DNA of 64,000 nucleotides. It comes from Planosporangium thailandense. Its GTDB lineage: Bacteria > Actinomycetota > Actinomycetes > Mycobacteriales > Micromonosporaceae. This document shows, piece after piece, positions 40,998 through 49,041 of the stretch. A program made the translations under genes and the position numbers. The stretch spans positions 124,001 through 188,000 of the forward strand of contig NZ_JAATVY010000003.1 in NCBI RefSeq assembly GCF_011947195.1, read 5' to 3'. Positions within the stretch are counted from its first letter, which is position 1, and every line of letters starts with the position of its first letter. The notes beneath the pieces are model-generated. The model did not search any database, was not told the DNA's origin, and saw only the letters and a list, made by a program, of their open reading frames with translations.

Positions 40998-41750
40998 ATG
41001 AGCGAAGTCGGGACACTGGTGCTGCTGCGCCACGGCGAAAGCGAGTGGAACGCCAAGAATCTGTTCACCGGCTGGGTCGACGTGGACCTCAGCGCAAAGG
41101 GAGAGGCGGAGGCGCGTCGCGGCGGCGAACTGTTGCGCGAACACGACCTGCTGCCCGATCTGGTGCACACGTCGGTGCTGCGCCGCGCAATTCGTACGGC
41201 TGAGATCGCCCTCAACGCCGCTGACCGGCTGTGGATCCCGGTGCACCGGACCTGGCGGCTCAACGAGCGCCACTACGGGGCCCTGCAGGGCAAGAACAAG
41301 AAGCAGACCCTCGAGCAGTACGGCGAAGAGCAGTTCATGCTGTGGCGCCGCTCCTACGACACCCCGCCGCCGCCGATCGCCTCCGACGACGAGTGGTCAC
41401 AGTTCGGCGACCCCCGGTACGCGACCCTGCCGCCGGAGTTGATGCCGAAGACCGAGTGCCTCAAGGACGTCGTGGGGCGGATGCTGCCGTACTGGTACGA
41501 CAACATCGTGCCGCAGTTGCTCGACGGCAAGACCGTGCTCGTCGCCGCGCACGGCAACTCGCTGCGCGCGCTCGTCAAGCACCTCGACCGGATCTCGGAC
41601 GAGGCGATCGCCGGCCTCAACATCCCGACCGGCATCCCGCTGCGCTACGACCTGGACTCCGACCTGCGTCCGATCACGCCCGGCGGCGTCTACCTCGACC
41701 CCGACGCCGCTCGCGAAGCGGCGGCCGCGGTCGCCAACCAGGGCCGCTAA
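40998..41750 (+). CDS. gpmA: 2,3-bisphosphoglycerate-dependent phosphoglycerate mutase
   Basis: 250 aa. The phosphohistidine is in [18 protein letters not shown], the second His in [15 protein letters not shown], and [15 protein letters not shown] is the substrate loop. It interconverts 3- and 2-phosphoglycerate in glycolysis. ATG 40998 is chosen; GAAGAT lies 7 nt upstream. It precedes the phoU/senX3-regX3 locus as in mycobacteria. Confidence 0.95.
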   Translation: MSEVGTLVLLRHGESEWNAKNLFTGWVDVDLSAKGEAEARRGGELLREHDLLPDLVHTSVLRRAIRTAEIALNAADRLWIPVHRTWRLNERHYGALQGKNKKQTLEQYGEEQFMLWRRSYDTPPPPIASDDEWSQFGDPRYATLPPELMPKTECLKDVVGRMLPYWYDNIVPQLLDGKTVLVAAHGNSLRALVKHLDRISDEAIAGLNIPTGIPLRYDLDSDLRPITPGGVYLDPDAAREAAAAVANQGR

Positions 41751-41758
41751 GTTTCGGC

Positions 41759-41806
41759 GATCTTGGACACTTGGCGGTGTCATGGGCCCGCCAAGTGTCC
41801 AAGATC
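41759..41806. terminator. bidirectional terminator between gpm and phoU
   Basis: A perfect 19-bp stem (41759-41777 with 41788-41806) and a 10-nt loop between convergent stops. No U-run. Confidence 0.75.
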
Positions 41807-41816
41807 CGATGAGGAA

Positions 41817-42461
41817 CTACGCCGCGTTCTCGCCCGTCACCAGGAAGATGACGTGCCGGCTGACGTTCACCGCGTGGTCGGCGTACCGCTCGTAGAAGCG
41901 GCCCAGCAGCGCGGCGTCCACGGCGGTCTCCACGCCGTGCGGCCAGTCCGGCTTGAGAATCGTGTTGAGCAGCTGGCGGTGCAGCTCGTCCATGACGTCG
42001 TCGTCGCGCTCGAGCTGCGCGGCCACCACCGCGTCCAGGTTGATCAGCGCAATCGCGATCTTGCCGGCCAGCTGGTCGGCCACCTCACCCATGCGCTCCA
42101 CGACCTCGGTGAGCTCCGAGGGGATCACCGGGGCCGGGTGCCGCCGCAGCGCGGCCCGGGCCACGTGCTTGGCCAGGTCGCCCATCCGCTCCAGGTCCCC
42201 GGCCACATGCAGGGCGGTCAGCACCATGCGCAGGTCGGACGCCACCGGCGCCTGCCGGGCGATGACGTCGTACACCTTGTCCTCGACGATCCGGTACAGC
42301 GCGTCGATCTCGGCGTCCCGGTCGCAGACCTGCTCGGCATCGGTCTGATCGGCCTTGAGTAGAGCATGGGTGGCACGCTGCATGGCCGCCTGGATGGCTT
42401 CGGCCATCGCCACCAGCGTGCGGCCGACCTGGAGCAGGTCGGCTCGGAACTCTTCGCGCAT
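41817..42461 (-). CDS. phoU: phosphate signalling regulator PhoU
   Basis: 214 aa with two PhoU three-helix repeats (AEQVCDRDAEIDALYRIVEDKVYDVIARQ..GDLERMGDLAKHVARAA and DDDVMDELHRQLL..YERYADHAVNVSRHVIFLVTGE). It links Pst transport activity to the SenX3-type kinase. ATG 42461 follows AGGAG. It is divergent from senX3, with a PHO-box-like site between. Confidence 0.93.
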   Translation of the reverse strand: MREEFRADLLQVGRTLVAMAEAIQAAMQRATHALLKADQTDAEQVCDRDAEIDALYRIVEDKVYDVIARQAPVASDLRMVLTALHVAGDLERMGDLAKHVARAALRRHPAPVIPSELTEVVERMGEVADQLAGKIAIALINLDAVVAAQLERDDDVMDELHRQLLNTILKPDWPHGVETAVDAALLGRFYERYADHAVNVSRHVIFLVTGENAA

Positions 42462-42547
42462 GACACTCCTGACAGTGGGCTGGCCGTCCAGACTATGACC
42501 CCCGGGCACGGGGATGGTATCGATGAATGAACTGGGTCGGACCGGCC

Positions 42548-42565
42548 GGTGAACACTCGGCGAAA
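42548..42565 (-). promoter_or_regulatory. PHO-box-like site between phoU and senX3
   Basis: Minus TTTCGCC (42565-42559) and GTTCACC (42554-42548) are offset by 11 nt, as in PHO boxes; the first unit is degenerate. Confidence 0.45.
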
Positions 42566-42613
42566 CGGTGTCCGGTTCGCCGTATCGGTCCTGACCGGCG
42601 GGGTGCCGGGACC

Positions 42614-42619
42614 TACGAT
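42614..42619 (+). promoter_or_regulatory. -10 box of leaderless senX3
   Basis: TACGAT lies 6 nt before GTG 42626. Confidence 0.5.
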
Positions 42620-42625
42620 CGACAC

Positions 42626-43933
42626 GTGCCGTCCGGTTACCTGCTCGCCGTGTGTGCTGCGCTACTTTGCCTGGTCACAGGCGTTGCGGTCGTGGCGGTC
42701 ATGCGCTCCCGGCGTAACCTCGTGGTCGTGTCATCACCGGCGGAGGGCGGATACCCGGGTTATCCGGGTTCAGACGGCGGACCACTGACGGACCCACCCG
42801 GCGCCGACCCTGGTTCGCTCGCGCGCGCGGCCGACGCTCCGCCGGCCAGGGCGGCCATGGAGGCCCTGCGGGTGGGCGTGCTCGTACTCGACGCCGACGA
42901 CATCCCCGTACTGGCCAACCCGGCGGCCCGGGACATGGGCCTGGTGCGTGGCCGGGGCGACGCGGCGACCGACGCGCACAGCATCGTCCGCACCCTGGCC
43001 GGGCAGGTGCGCCGGTCGGGTGAGAGCCGTGAGGTCGAGCTGGATCTCGCGCGGCCGCACGGCGTCGGGGGCGGCGGTGGCGGACAGTTCGGCGTGCACG
43101 TACGCGCATCCGCCCTCGACGAGGGCCACGTCGTGGTGGAGGCCGCCGACGTCACCGAGGCGCACCGCGTGGCCCGGGTGCGCCGTGACTTCGTCGCCAA
43201 CGTCAGCCACGAGCTGAAGACGCCGGTCGGCGCGCTGCAGCTGCTGGCCGAGGCGCTCCTGGAGGCAACCGACCCGGACGACGGCGACGCCGCGCGGGAC
43301 CCGGCGGCGGCCCGCCGCTTCGCCGAGCGCATCCAGAAGGAGTCGACCCGGCTCGGACGGCTGGTGAGCGAGCTGCTGGAGCTGTCGCGCCTGCAGGGCG
43401 CCGAGCCGCTACCCGAGCCGCAGCCGGTCTCGGTCGACCGGATCGTCGCGGAGGTCGTCGACCGTACGCGTACGCCCGCGTCGGCCAAGGACATCGAGGT
43501 GCTGTTCGACGGTGAGCGGGAGCTGACCGTGTACGGCAGCGAGAGTCAGCTGGTGACGGCCGTGACCAACCTGGTCGAGAACGCCGTCGCGTACTCGCCG
43601 GAGCACACCCGGGTCACGGTGCGTGCCCAGCGGACCGACGACGGTGTCGAGATCTCGGTCATCGACCAGGGGATCGGCATCGAGCCGCGGGACCTGGACC
43701 GGATCTTCGAGCGGTTCTACCGGGCGGACAAGGCGCGCTCGCGCGCCACCGGCGGTACCGGTCTGGGTCTGGCGATCGTCAAGCACATCGCGACCAACCA
43801 CGCCGGGCGCGTCGAGGTGCACAGCACCGTCGGCGTTGGATCGACGTTCACCTTGCGGCTTCCTGGACGTCCACCGGAGGTCTCCACGCCGCTACCGCAG
43901 TCGGTTGAGATCAACCCGAATTCGGTTGTTTAG
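42626..43933 (+). CDS. senX3: phosphate sensor histidine kinase (SenX3/PhoR)
   Basis: 435 aa. One N-terminal membrane helix (residues 5-26), a PAS-like domain (MEALRVGVLVLDADDIPVLANPAARDM), HisKA with H195 in FVANVSHELKTPVGAL, then HATPase_c with N, G1 (DQGIGI), F and G2 (GGTGLGLAIVK) boxes. It phosphorylates RegX3 under phosphate limitation. GTG 42626 fits the TACGAT box. The regX3 TTG starts 14 nt after the stop. Confidence 0.93.
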   Translation: MPSGYLLAVCAALLCLVTGVAVVAVMRSRRNLVVVSSPAEGGYPGYPGSDGGPLTDPPGADPGSLARAADAPPARAAMEALRVGVLVLDADDIPVLANPAARDMGLVRGRGDAATDAHSIVRTLAGQVRRSGESREVELDLARPHGVGGGGGGQFGVHVRASALDEGHVVVEAADVTEAHRVARVRRDFVANVSHELKTPVGALQLLAEALLEATDPDDGDAARDPAAARRFAERIQKESTRLGRLVSELLELSRLQGAEPLPEPQPVSVDRIVAEVVDRTRTPASAKDIEVLFDGERELTVYGSESQLVTAVTNLVENAVAYSPEHTRVTVRAQRTDDGVEISVIDQGIGIEPRDLDRIFERFYRADKARSRATGGTGLGLAIVKHIATNHAGRVEVHSTVGVGSTFTLRLPGRPPEVSTPLPQSVEINPNSVV

Positions 43934-43946
43934 GAAGGACCGGCCG

Positions 43947-44630
43947 TTGTCACGAGTGCTTGTGGTGGAAGACGAGGAGTCGTTCTCCGACGCCCTCTCC
44001 TACATGCTGCGCAAGGAGGGCTTCGAGGTCTCCGTGGCGGCGACCGGCACGGAGGCGATGACCGAGTTCGACCGCACCGGTGCCGACATCGTGCTGCTGG
44101 ACGTGATGCTGCCCGAGATGTCCGGTACGGAGGTCTGCCGGCAGCTGCGCGCGAGGTCACACGTACCGATCATCATGGTGACCGCCCGGGACAGCGAGAT
44201 CGACAAGGTGGTCGGGCTGGAGATCGGCGCCGACGACTACGTCACGAAGCCGTACTCGCCCCGTGAGCTGGTGGCCCGGATCCGCGCGGTGCTGCGTCGA
44301 CACGCCGGGGACGCGACCGACCTCGTCCCGCCGTCCCTGTCCGCCGGGCCGGTACGCATGGACGTCGACCGTCACGTGGTGACCGTCAACGGCGAGGCGG
44401 TGCAGCTTCCGCTCAAGGAGTTCGAGCTGCTCGAACTGCTGCTGCGCAACGCGGGCCGGGTGCTCACCCGCGGCCAGCTCATCGACCGGGTGTGGGGCGC
44501 CGACTACGTCGGGGACACCAAGACGCTGGATGTGCACGTCAAGCGGTTGCGCTCCAAGATCGAGCCGGAGCCGTCGACGCCGCGCTACATCGTCACCGTG
44601 CGCGGGCTCGGGTACAAGTTCGAGCCGTGA
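43947..44630 (+). CDS. regX3: phosphate response regulator (RegX3/PhoP)
   Basis: 227 aa OmpR family. The receiver has the phospho-acceptor D52 in VLLDVMLPEM, with K in YVTKPYSPREL. The winged helix is LPLKEFELLELLLRNAGRVLTRGQLIDRVWGADYVGDTKTLDVHVKRLRSKIE. It binds PHO boxes such as that before pstS. TTG 43947 is set by GGAAGGAC; GTG 43956 lacks a ribosome site. Confidence 0.94.
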   Translation: MSRVLVVEDEESFSDALSYMLRKEGFEVSVAATGTEAMTEFDRTGADIVLLDVMLPEMSGTEVCRQLRARSHVPIIMVTARDSEIDKVVGLEIGADDYVTKPYSPRELVARIRAVLRRHAGDATDLVPPSLSAGPVRMDVDRHVVTVNGEAVQLPLKEFELLELLLRNAGRVLTRGQLIDRVWGADYVGDTKTLDVHVKRLRSKIEPEPSTPRYIVTVRGLGYKFEP

Positions 44631-44640
44631 CGCGGTTTCC

Positions 44641-44694
44641 CATGATCCTGAAGGGTTGAGGGGGCAATAGGCCCCCTTTCTCTACCGGATCATG
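44641..44694. terminator. bidirectional hairpin element with CATGATCC/GGATCATG arms (copy 2)
   Basis: 54 nt with the same first eight and last ten bases as the element at 31197-31250. The core is a shorter hairpin GGGGGC-aatag-GCCCCC followed by TTTCTCT. It lies between convergent regX3 and the Cys-rich gene and contains the latter's stop. Confidence 0.7.
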
Positions 44695-45502
44695 CCGACG
44701 GGTCCGGGTCCGCCGGGTGCCTGGCGACCAGGCCCAGCTCCAGACGGTGGGCACAGATCTCGGCCAGCTTCTCGTACGCCGCCTTACCGATCAGCGCGGT
44801 CAGCTCCGGCCCGTACTCGAGGTACATCGGCTGGGTCCCGACGTGCGCCTCCGGTGAGGACGTGCACCACCAGTGCAGGTCGTGGCCGCCCTCGCCCCAG
44901 CCCCGGCGGTCGAACTCGCTCAGCACCGACAGCAGCACCTTCGACCCGTCCGGGCGCTTGACCCACTCCTGTTCCCGGCGGATCGGCAGCTGCCAGCACA
45001 CGTCCGGCTTGTACTCCAGTGGGTGCACCCCGTCCCGCAGCGCCTGCGCGTGCAGCGCGCAACCGCCGCCGCCCGGGAACGACGGGTCGTTGAGGAACAC
45101 GCACGGCTGGTCCGGCCCGCGGGTGGCGGTGCGGCGGGCCGGCGTCTCGCCGTCGACGGTGTCCATCTCGGTGTAGTTCTTGAAACCGCGACGGAAGTGC
45201 TGCCAGGTCTCCGGCGTGAGCTTCTTCGCGGCCGCCCGGACCCGCTTCTCGTCATCCGAATCGGTGAAGAACGCGCCGTGTGAGCAGCAGCCGTCGCCGG
45301 CGCGGCCGGCCACGATGCCGTGGCAGCCGCGCGCGAAGATGCACGTCCACTTCGACAGCAGCCAGGTCAGGTCGGCGCGGATCAGATGCTTCGGATCGGC
45401 CGGATCCAGGAATTCGATCCATTCGCGCGGGAAGTCCAGCCCGACCTCGCGGCTGCGCGGATCGTCGGCGCCTTCCATCTGGATCATGATCTCCACCACC
45501 AC
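44690..45502 (-). CDS. Cys-rich conserved protein (YkgJ-like metal-binding)
   Basis: 270 aa. Cys clusters [34 protein letters not shown] and CWQLP resemble the YkgJ/UPF0153 Fe-S or zinc-binding pattern, and HWWCTSSPE adds another Cys. Homologue of mycobacterial Rv0495c by content and position; function unknown. GTG 45502 has minus TAACGT (45515-45510) 7 nt upstream. Confidence 0.75.
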   Translation of the reverse strand: MVVEIMIQMEGADDPRSREVGLDFPREWIEFLDPADPKHLIRADLTWLLSKWTCIFARGCHGIVAGRAGDGCCSHGAFFTDSDDEKRVRAAAKKLTPETWQHFRRGFKNYTEMDTVDGETPARRTATRGPDQPCVFLNDPSFPGGGGCALHAQALRDGVHPLEYKPDVCWQLPIRREQEWVKRPDGSKVLLSVLSEFDRRGWGEGGHDLHWWCTSSPEAHVGTQPMYLEYGPELTALIGKAAYEKLAEICAHRLELGLVARHPADPDPSA

Positions 45503-45509
45503 GTCACCT

Positions 45510-45541
45510 ACGTTACGCGGCTACCCGGCGGGATCTACGGT
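45510..45541. promoter_or_regulatory. divergent leaderless promoters of the Cys-rich and ppx genes
   Basis: Minus TAACGT (45515-45510) 7 nt before GTG 45502; plus TACGGT (45536-45541) 6 nt before ATG 45548. The starts are only 45 nt apart. Confidence 0.55.
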
Positions 45542-45547
45542 ATGCGG

Positions 45548-46471
45548 ATGCGGCTCGGCGTACTTGACGTGGGTTCCAACACCGTCCACCTGCTCGTCGT
45601 GGACGCACATCACGGTGCGCACCCGTGGCCGGCGTACTCCGAGAAGGCGGAGCTGCGGCTCGCCGAGAAGATCGGCGAGGACGGCAAGCTGAGCCGTGCG
45701 GGCGCGGACGCGCTGGTGGAGACCGTGGCCAAGGCCCGCGACTCGGCCGCGGCGCACGAGACCGAGGACCTGCTCGCCTTCGCCACCTCCGCCGTCCGCG
45801 ACGCGACGAACTCGGCGGCGGTCCTGCGACGGGTACGCGACGAGACCGGCGTCGACCTCCAGGTGCTCTGCGGCGAGGACGAGGCGATCATGACGTTTCT
45901 GGCCGTGCGGCGCTGGTTCGGATGGTCGGCGGGGCGGCTGCTGGTCGTCGACATCGGCGGCGGCTCGCTCGAACTGGCCGCCGGTATCGACGAGGAGCCC
46001 GACGTGGCGCTCTCGCTGCCGCTCGGCGCCGGCCGGCTCACCCGGGAGCGGTTGAGCGCCGATCCGCCGTCCGCGGCCCAGGTCGAGCAGTTGCGCGAAT
46101 ACGTCGACGAGCAGGTCGGCAAGGCGGTGGGGATGCTCCGGGACGGCTGGGACCGGCCGGTCGCGACCTCCAAGACGCTCCGTACGCTGGCCCGCCTCGC
46201 CGGTGCGGCACCGTCGAGCGCCGGGCTGCGGGTGCCCAGGCGACTCACCCTGACCGGCCTGCACCAGATGCTCGGCTTCATCCGCCGGATGCCGTCCGCC
46301 GCGCTCGCCGAGATGGATGGCGTCAGCGCGGGTCGGGCGCATCAGCTGCTCGCCGGAGCGGTGGTCGCCGAGACCGTGATGCGGAGATTGGACCTCGAAG
46401 CGGTTGACGTGTGCCCGTGGGCGCTGCGCGAAGGAGTGATTTTACGCCGGCTCGACGTGCTCGGAACCTGA
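45548..46471 (+). CDS. Ppx/GppA-family phosphatase
   Basis: 307 aa, ASKHA fold. MRLGVLDVGSNTVHLLVVD (phosphate 1), AFATSAVRDATNS, GEDEAIMTFLAV and VVDIGGGSLELAAG (phosphate 2) are typical. Short actinobacterial Ppx type, which hydrolyses polyphosphate ends or (p)ppGpp. ATG 45548 is preferred over 45542 because TACGGT lies 6 nt upstream. Mycobacteria have ppx in the same place. Confidence 0.88.
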   Translation: MRLGVLDVGSNTVHLLVVDAHHGAHPWPAYSEKAELRLAEKIGEDGKLSRAGADALVETVAKARDSAAAHETEDLLAFATSAVRDATNSAAVLRRVRDETGVDLQVLCGEDEAIMTFLAVRRWFGWSAGRLLVVDIGGGSLELAAGIDEEPDVALSLPLGAGRLTRERLSADPPSAAQVEQLREYVDEQVGKAVGMLRDGWDRPVATSKTLRTLARLAGAAPSSAGLRVPRRLTLTGLHQMLGFIRRMPSAALAEMDGVSAGRAHQLLAGAVVAETVMRRLDLEAVDVCPWALREGVILRRLDVLGT

Positions 46472-46538
46472 GCGCGCGATGCCCGTCCGGGGTCAGCCAT
46501 TAGTGGGTGCGTCCGGGCTTCGACGCCGATACGGCGGC

Positions 46539-46544
46539 TAGGCT
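46539..46544 (+). promoter_or_regulatory. -10 box of leaderless isomerase gene
   Basis: TAGGCT lies 6 nt before GTG 46551. Confidence 0.5.
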
Positions 46545-46550
46545 GAAGCG

Positions 46551-47348
46551 GTGACGCCCGTCCTGCTCTCCAGTTCGTCCGTGTTTCCCGAGCCCACCGC
46601 GGCGGCCTTCGAGGTCGCGGCGACGCTCGGCTACGACGGGCTGGAGATCATGGTGTGGAACGACGCCGTGAGCCAGGACGCGGGGGCGCTGCGCGGGCTG
46701 TCCGAGCACTACGGGGTCCCGGTCCTGTCCGTGCACGCCCCGTGCCTGCTGGTCACCCAGCGGGTGTGGAGCGCGGACCCGTGGGAGCGGCTGCGCCGGG
46801 CCGCCGACCTGGCCGAGAACCTCGGTGCGCCGACCGTCGTCGTGCATCCGCCGTTCACGTGGCAGCGCGAGTACGCCCGCGGGTTCAAGCCGGGGATCAG
46901 CCGCATCGCGGAGAGCTACCCGAAGATCCGGTTCGCCGTCGAGAACATGTATCCGGTGCGGATGGCCGGGCGCGAGTTCGTGCCCTACTCGCCGGGCTGG
47001 GACCCGACCGCCGCCGGGTTCGACGACTACACGCTCGACCTGTCGCACTGCGCCGCTTCGCACACGAACGCCCTCGCCATGGCCGATGCCATGGCCGGCC
47101 GGTTGACCCACGTGCATCTCGGCGACGGCACCGGCGAGGGCCGCGACGAGCATCTGGTGCCCGGCCGGGGCGGCCAGCCGTGCGCCGAGCTGCTGCAGTC
47201 GCTCGTGCCGCGCGGCTTCCGCGGGTCGGTCGCGGTCGAGGTCTCCACCCGTCGAGCGGCCAGCCGCGCCGAGCGGGAAGCGGACCTCGCCGAGTCGCTC
47301 GCGTTCGCCCGCCAGCACCTGGGCACCCCATCCACCGTGGACGCCTGA
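46551..47348 (+). CDS. sugar phosphate isomerase/epimerase family protein
   Basis: 265 aa AP-endonuclease-2-like TIM barrel: [43 protein letters not shown] and [10 protein letters not shown] provide the metal-ligand Glu/His residues. Substrate unknown. GTG 46551 is leaderless. Rv0498-like position after ppx. Confidence 0.85.
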   Translation: MTPVLLSSSSVFPEPTAAAFEVAATLGYDGLEIMVWNDAVSQDAGALRGLSEHYGVPVLSVHAPCLLVTQRVWSADPWERLRRAADLAENLGAPTVVVHPPFTWQREYARGFKPGISRIAESYPKIRFAVENMYPVRMAGREFVPYSPGWDPTAAGFDDYTLDLSHCAASHTNALAMADAMAGRLTHVHLGDGTGEGRDEHLVPGRGGQPCAELLQSLVPRGFRGSVAVEVSTRRAASRAEREADLAESLAFARQHLGTPSTVDA

Positions 47349-47371
47349 GGCGCCAGACCGGCGGGGACGCC

Positions 47372-47914
47372 TCAGGCTACGGGCGCCGGCTCCGATTCCG
47401 CGGCCCGCTTGCGCGCCCGGTGGGCGGCGACGTGCGAGCGGGTGGCGCAGCGCTCCGAGCAGAAGCGGCGGCAGCAGTTCGACGAGGTGTCGAGGTACAC
47501 GTTGCCGCAGCGCTCGTCGGCGCAGATGCCGAACCGCGAACTGCCGTGTTCACACAGCCAGACCGCGAGGCCCCAGGCCGCGCCGGCCAGGAACTCGGAG
47601 CTGACCGCCGAGCCCCGACCGGTCACGTGCATGTGCCAGTCATGGGCGTCGTGACCCGAGATCCGCGGGCGGATCGGGTACGCCTCGAGCAGCGCGTTCA
47701 GCTCCGCCACCGCTTCGGCGTCCCGGCCGGCCGCGCCGTGTTCGAACACGTCCCGCAGCCGGCGCTGGGCTCGCTTGAGCGCGTTGAAGTCACGGTCGGT
47801 GGCTTCCGCAGCCATCCATTCCTGTTCGCCGAACAGCTCGGTCAGGTCGGTCAGCTCCGTCAGCGGCGCGTTGACGAGGTCGACCGCCGTCCGGGCGTAC
47901 GCGTCGAAGTCCAC
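47372..47914 (-). CDS. CGNR-type zinc-finger protein
   Basis: 180 aa. The N-terminal ABATE domain (FDAYARTAVDLVNAPL) is followed by a zinc finger FGICADERCGNVYLDTSSNCCRRFCSERCATRSH. The usual CGNR is CATR here. Probably a stress-related transcriptional regulator. GTG 47914 has minus TACCTT (47926-47921) 6 nt upstream. It lies convergent to the isomerase gene. Confidence 0.85.
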   Translation of the reverse strand: MDFDAYARTAVDLVNAPLTELTDLTELFGEQEWMAAEATDRDFNALKRAQRRLRDVFEHGAAGRDAEAVAELNALLEAYPIRPRISGHDAHDWHMHVTGRGSAVSSEFLAGAAWGLAVWLCEHGSSRFGICADERCGNVYLDTSSNCCRRFCSERCATRSHVAAHRARKRAAESEPAPVA

Positions 47915-48047
47915 GCGACAAAGGTAGACAAGAAAAGCGTCGAGCCCTAGTCCAGCCTCGGCAACCGCGCCGGAAAACGGGCGTATCGGGTGCTATCCGG
48001 CCGGGCGACGGGCAGCCTGTCGGGCGCGGTCGAAGCGGCGTGGGCGA

Positions 48048-48053
48048 TACGCT
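48048..48053 (+). promoter_or_regulatory. -10 box of leaderless proline dehydrogenase gene
   Basis: TACGCT lies 6 nt before ATG 48060. Confidence 0.5.
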
Positions 48054-48059
48054 CTGCTC

Positions 48060-48980
48060 ATGTTCCGATCGGTGATCCTCGCCGCTGCCGGGTCTTCCCG
48101 GGCGGAGCGGCTCGTCCAGCGCGCGCCCATCAGTCGCGGCGTCGTCAACCGGTTCATCGCCGGGTCCGGTCTCGACGACGCGCTCCGCGTCACGGGCGAA
48201 CTCATCGGTGACGGGCTCGCGGTGACGCTCGACTATCTCGGCGAGGACACCACGACGCCGGCCGACGCGGAGGCGGCGCGGGACGAGTATCTGCGGCTGC
48301 TCGACGGGCTGGCCACCGCGGAGCTGACCCCGGCGGCCGAGGTGAGCGTGAAGCTGTCCGCCCTCGGCCAGGCCTTCGACGTCGAGCGCGCCGAGGAGTA
48401 CGCCCGGGCCATCTGCGTCAAGGCGACCGAGGCCGGCACCACGGTCACCCTCGACATGGAGGACCACACCACGACCGATTCGACCCTGGAGGTGCTGGCG
48501 CGGCTGCGGGAGGACTTCCCGACCGTCGGGGTCGCGCTCCAGGCGTACCTGCGGCGTACCGAGGCGGACTGCCGTGAGCTGGCCGGAGGCGGGTCGCGCA
48601 TCCGACTGTGCAAGGGCGCGTACGCCGAGCCGGAGTCGGTCGCCTACCAGACCCGCCTCGACGTCGACAAGTCGTACGTCCGCTGCATGAACATCCTGAT
48701 GGCCGGCGACGGCTACCCGATGATCGCAAGTCACGACCCGCGGGTCGTGGCCATCGCCGAGGACCGGGCGAAGTGGTTCGACCGGTCATGCGACGAATTC
48801 GAATTCCAGATGCTCTACGGGGTGCGCCCGGAAGAGCAGCGACGGCTGGCCAAGGAGGGGTACACCGTCCGGGTCTACGTGCCGTACGGCACGCAGTGGT
48901 ACGGGTACATGATGCGCCGGCTCGCCGAGCGCCCGGCCAATCTCGCGTTCTTCGCCAGGGCGCTGCGTTCCCGGGGCTGA
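48060..48980 (+). CDS. proline dehydrogenase
   Basis: 306 aa, FAD TIM-barrel PutB type. VSVKLSALGQAFD, VTLDMEDHT, IRLCKGAYAEP, IASHDP and FEFQMLYGVRPEEQRRLAKEGYTVRVYVPYG are conserved substrate and flavin motifs. It oxidises proline to pyrroline-5-carboxylate. No P5C dehydrogenase gene is adjacent. ATG 48060 is leaderless. Confidence 0.92.
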   Translation: MFRSVILAAAGSSRAERLVQRAPISRGVVNRFIAGSGLDDALRVTGELIGDGLAVTLDYLGEDTTTPADAEAARDEYLRLLDGLATAELTPAAEVSVKLSALGQAFDVERAEEYARAICVKATEAGTTVTLDMEDHTTTDSTLEVLARLREDFPTVGVALQAYLRRTEADCRELAGGGSRIRLCKGAYAEPESVAYQTRLDVDKSYVRCMNILMAGDGYPMIASHDPRVVAIAEDRAKWFDRSCDEFEFQMLYGVRPEEQRRLAKEGYTVRVYVPYGTQWYGYMMRRLAERPANLAFFARALRSRG

Positions 48981-49029
48981 TACGGCGTCGGCTTTCGCGT
49001 TCTACAGAGCGAGACGTGTAAGTATCGCG

Positions 49030-49035
49030 TAGCGT
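49030..49035 (+). promoter_or_regulatory. -10 box of leaderless peptidase gene
   Basis: TAGCGT lies 6 nt before GTG 49042. Confidence 0.5.
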
Positions 49036-49041
49036 CCAAGC

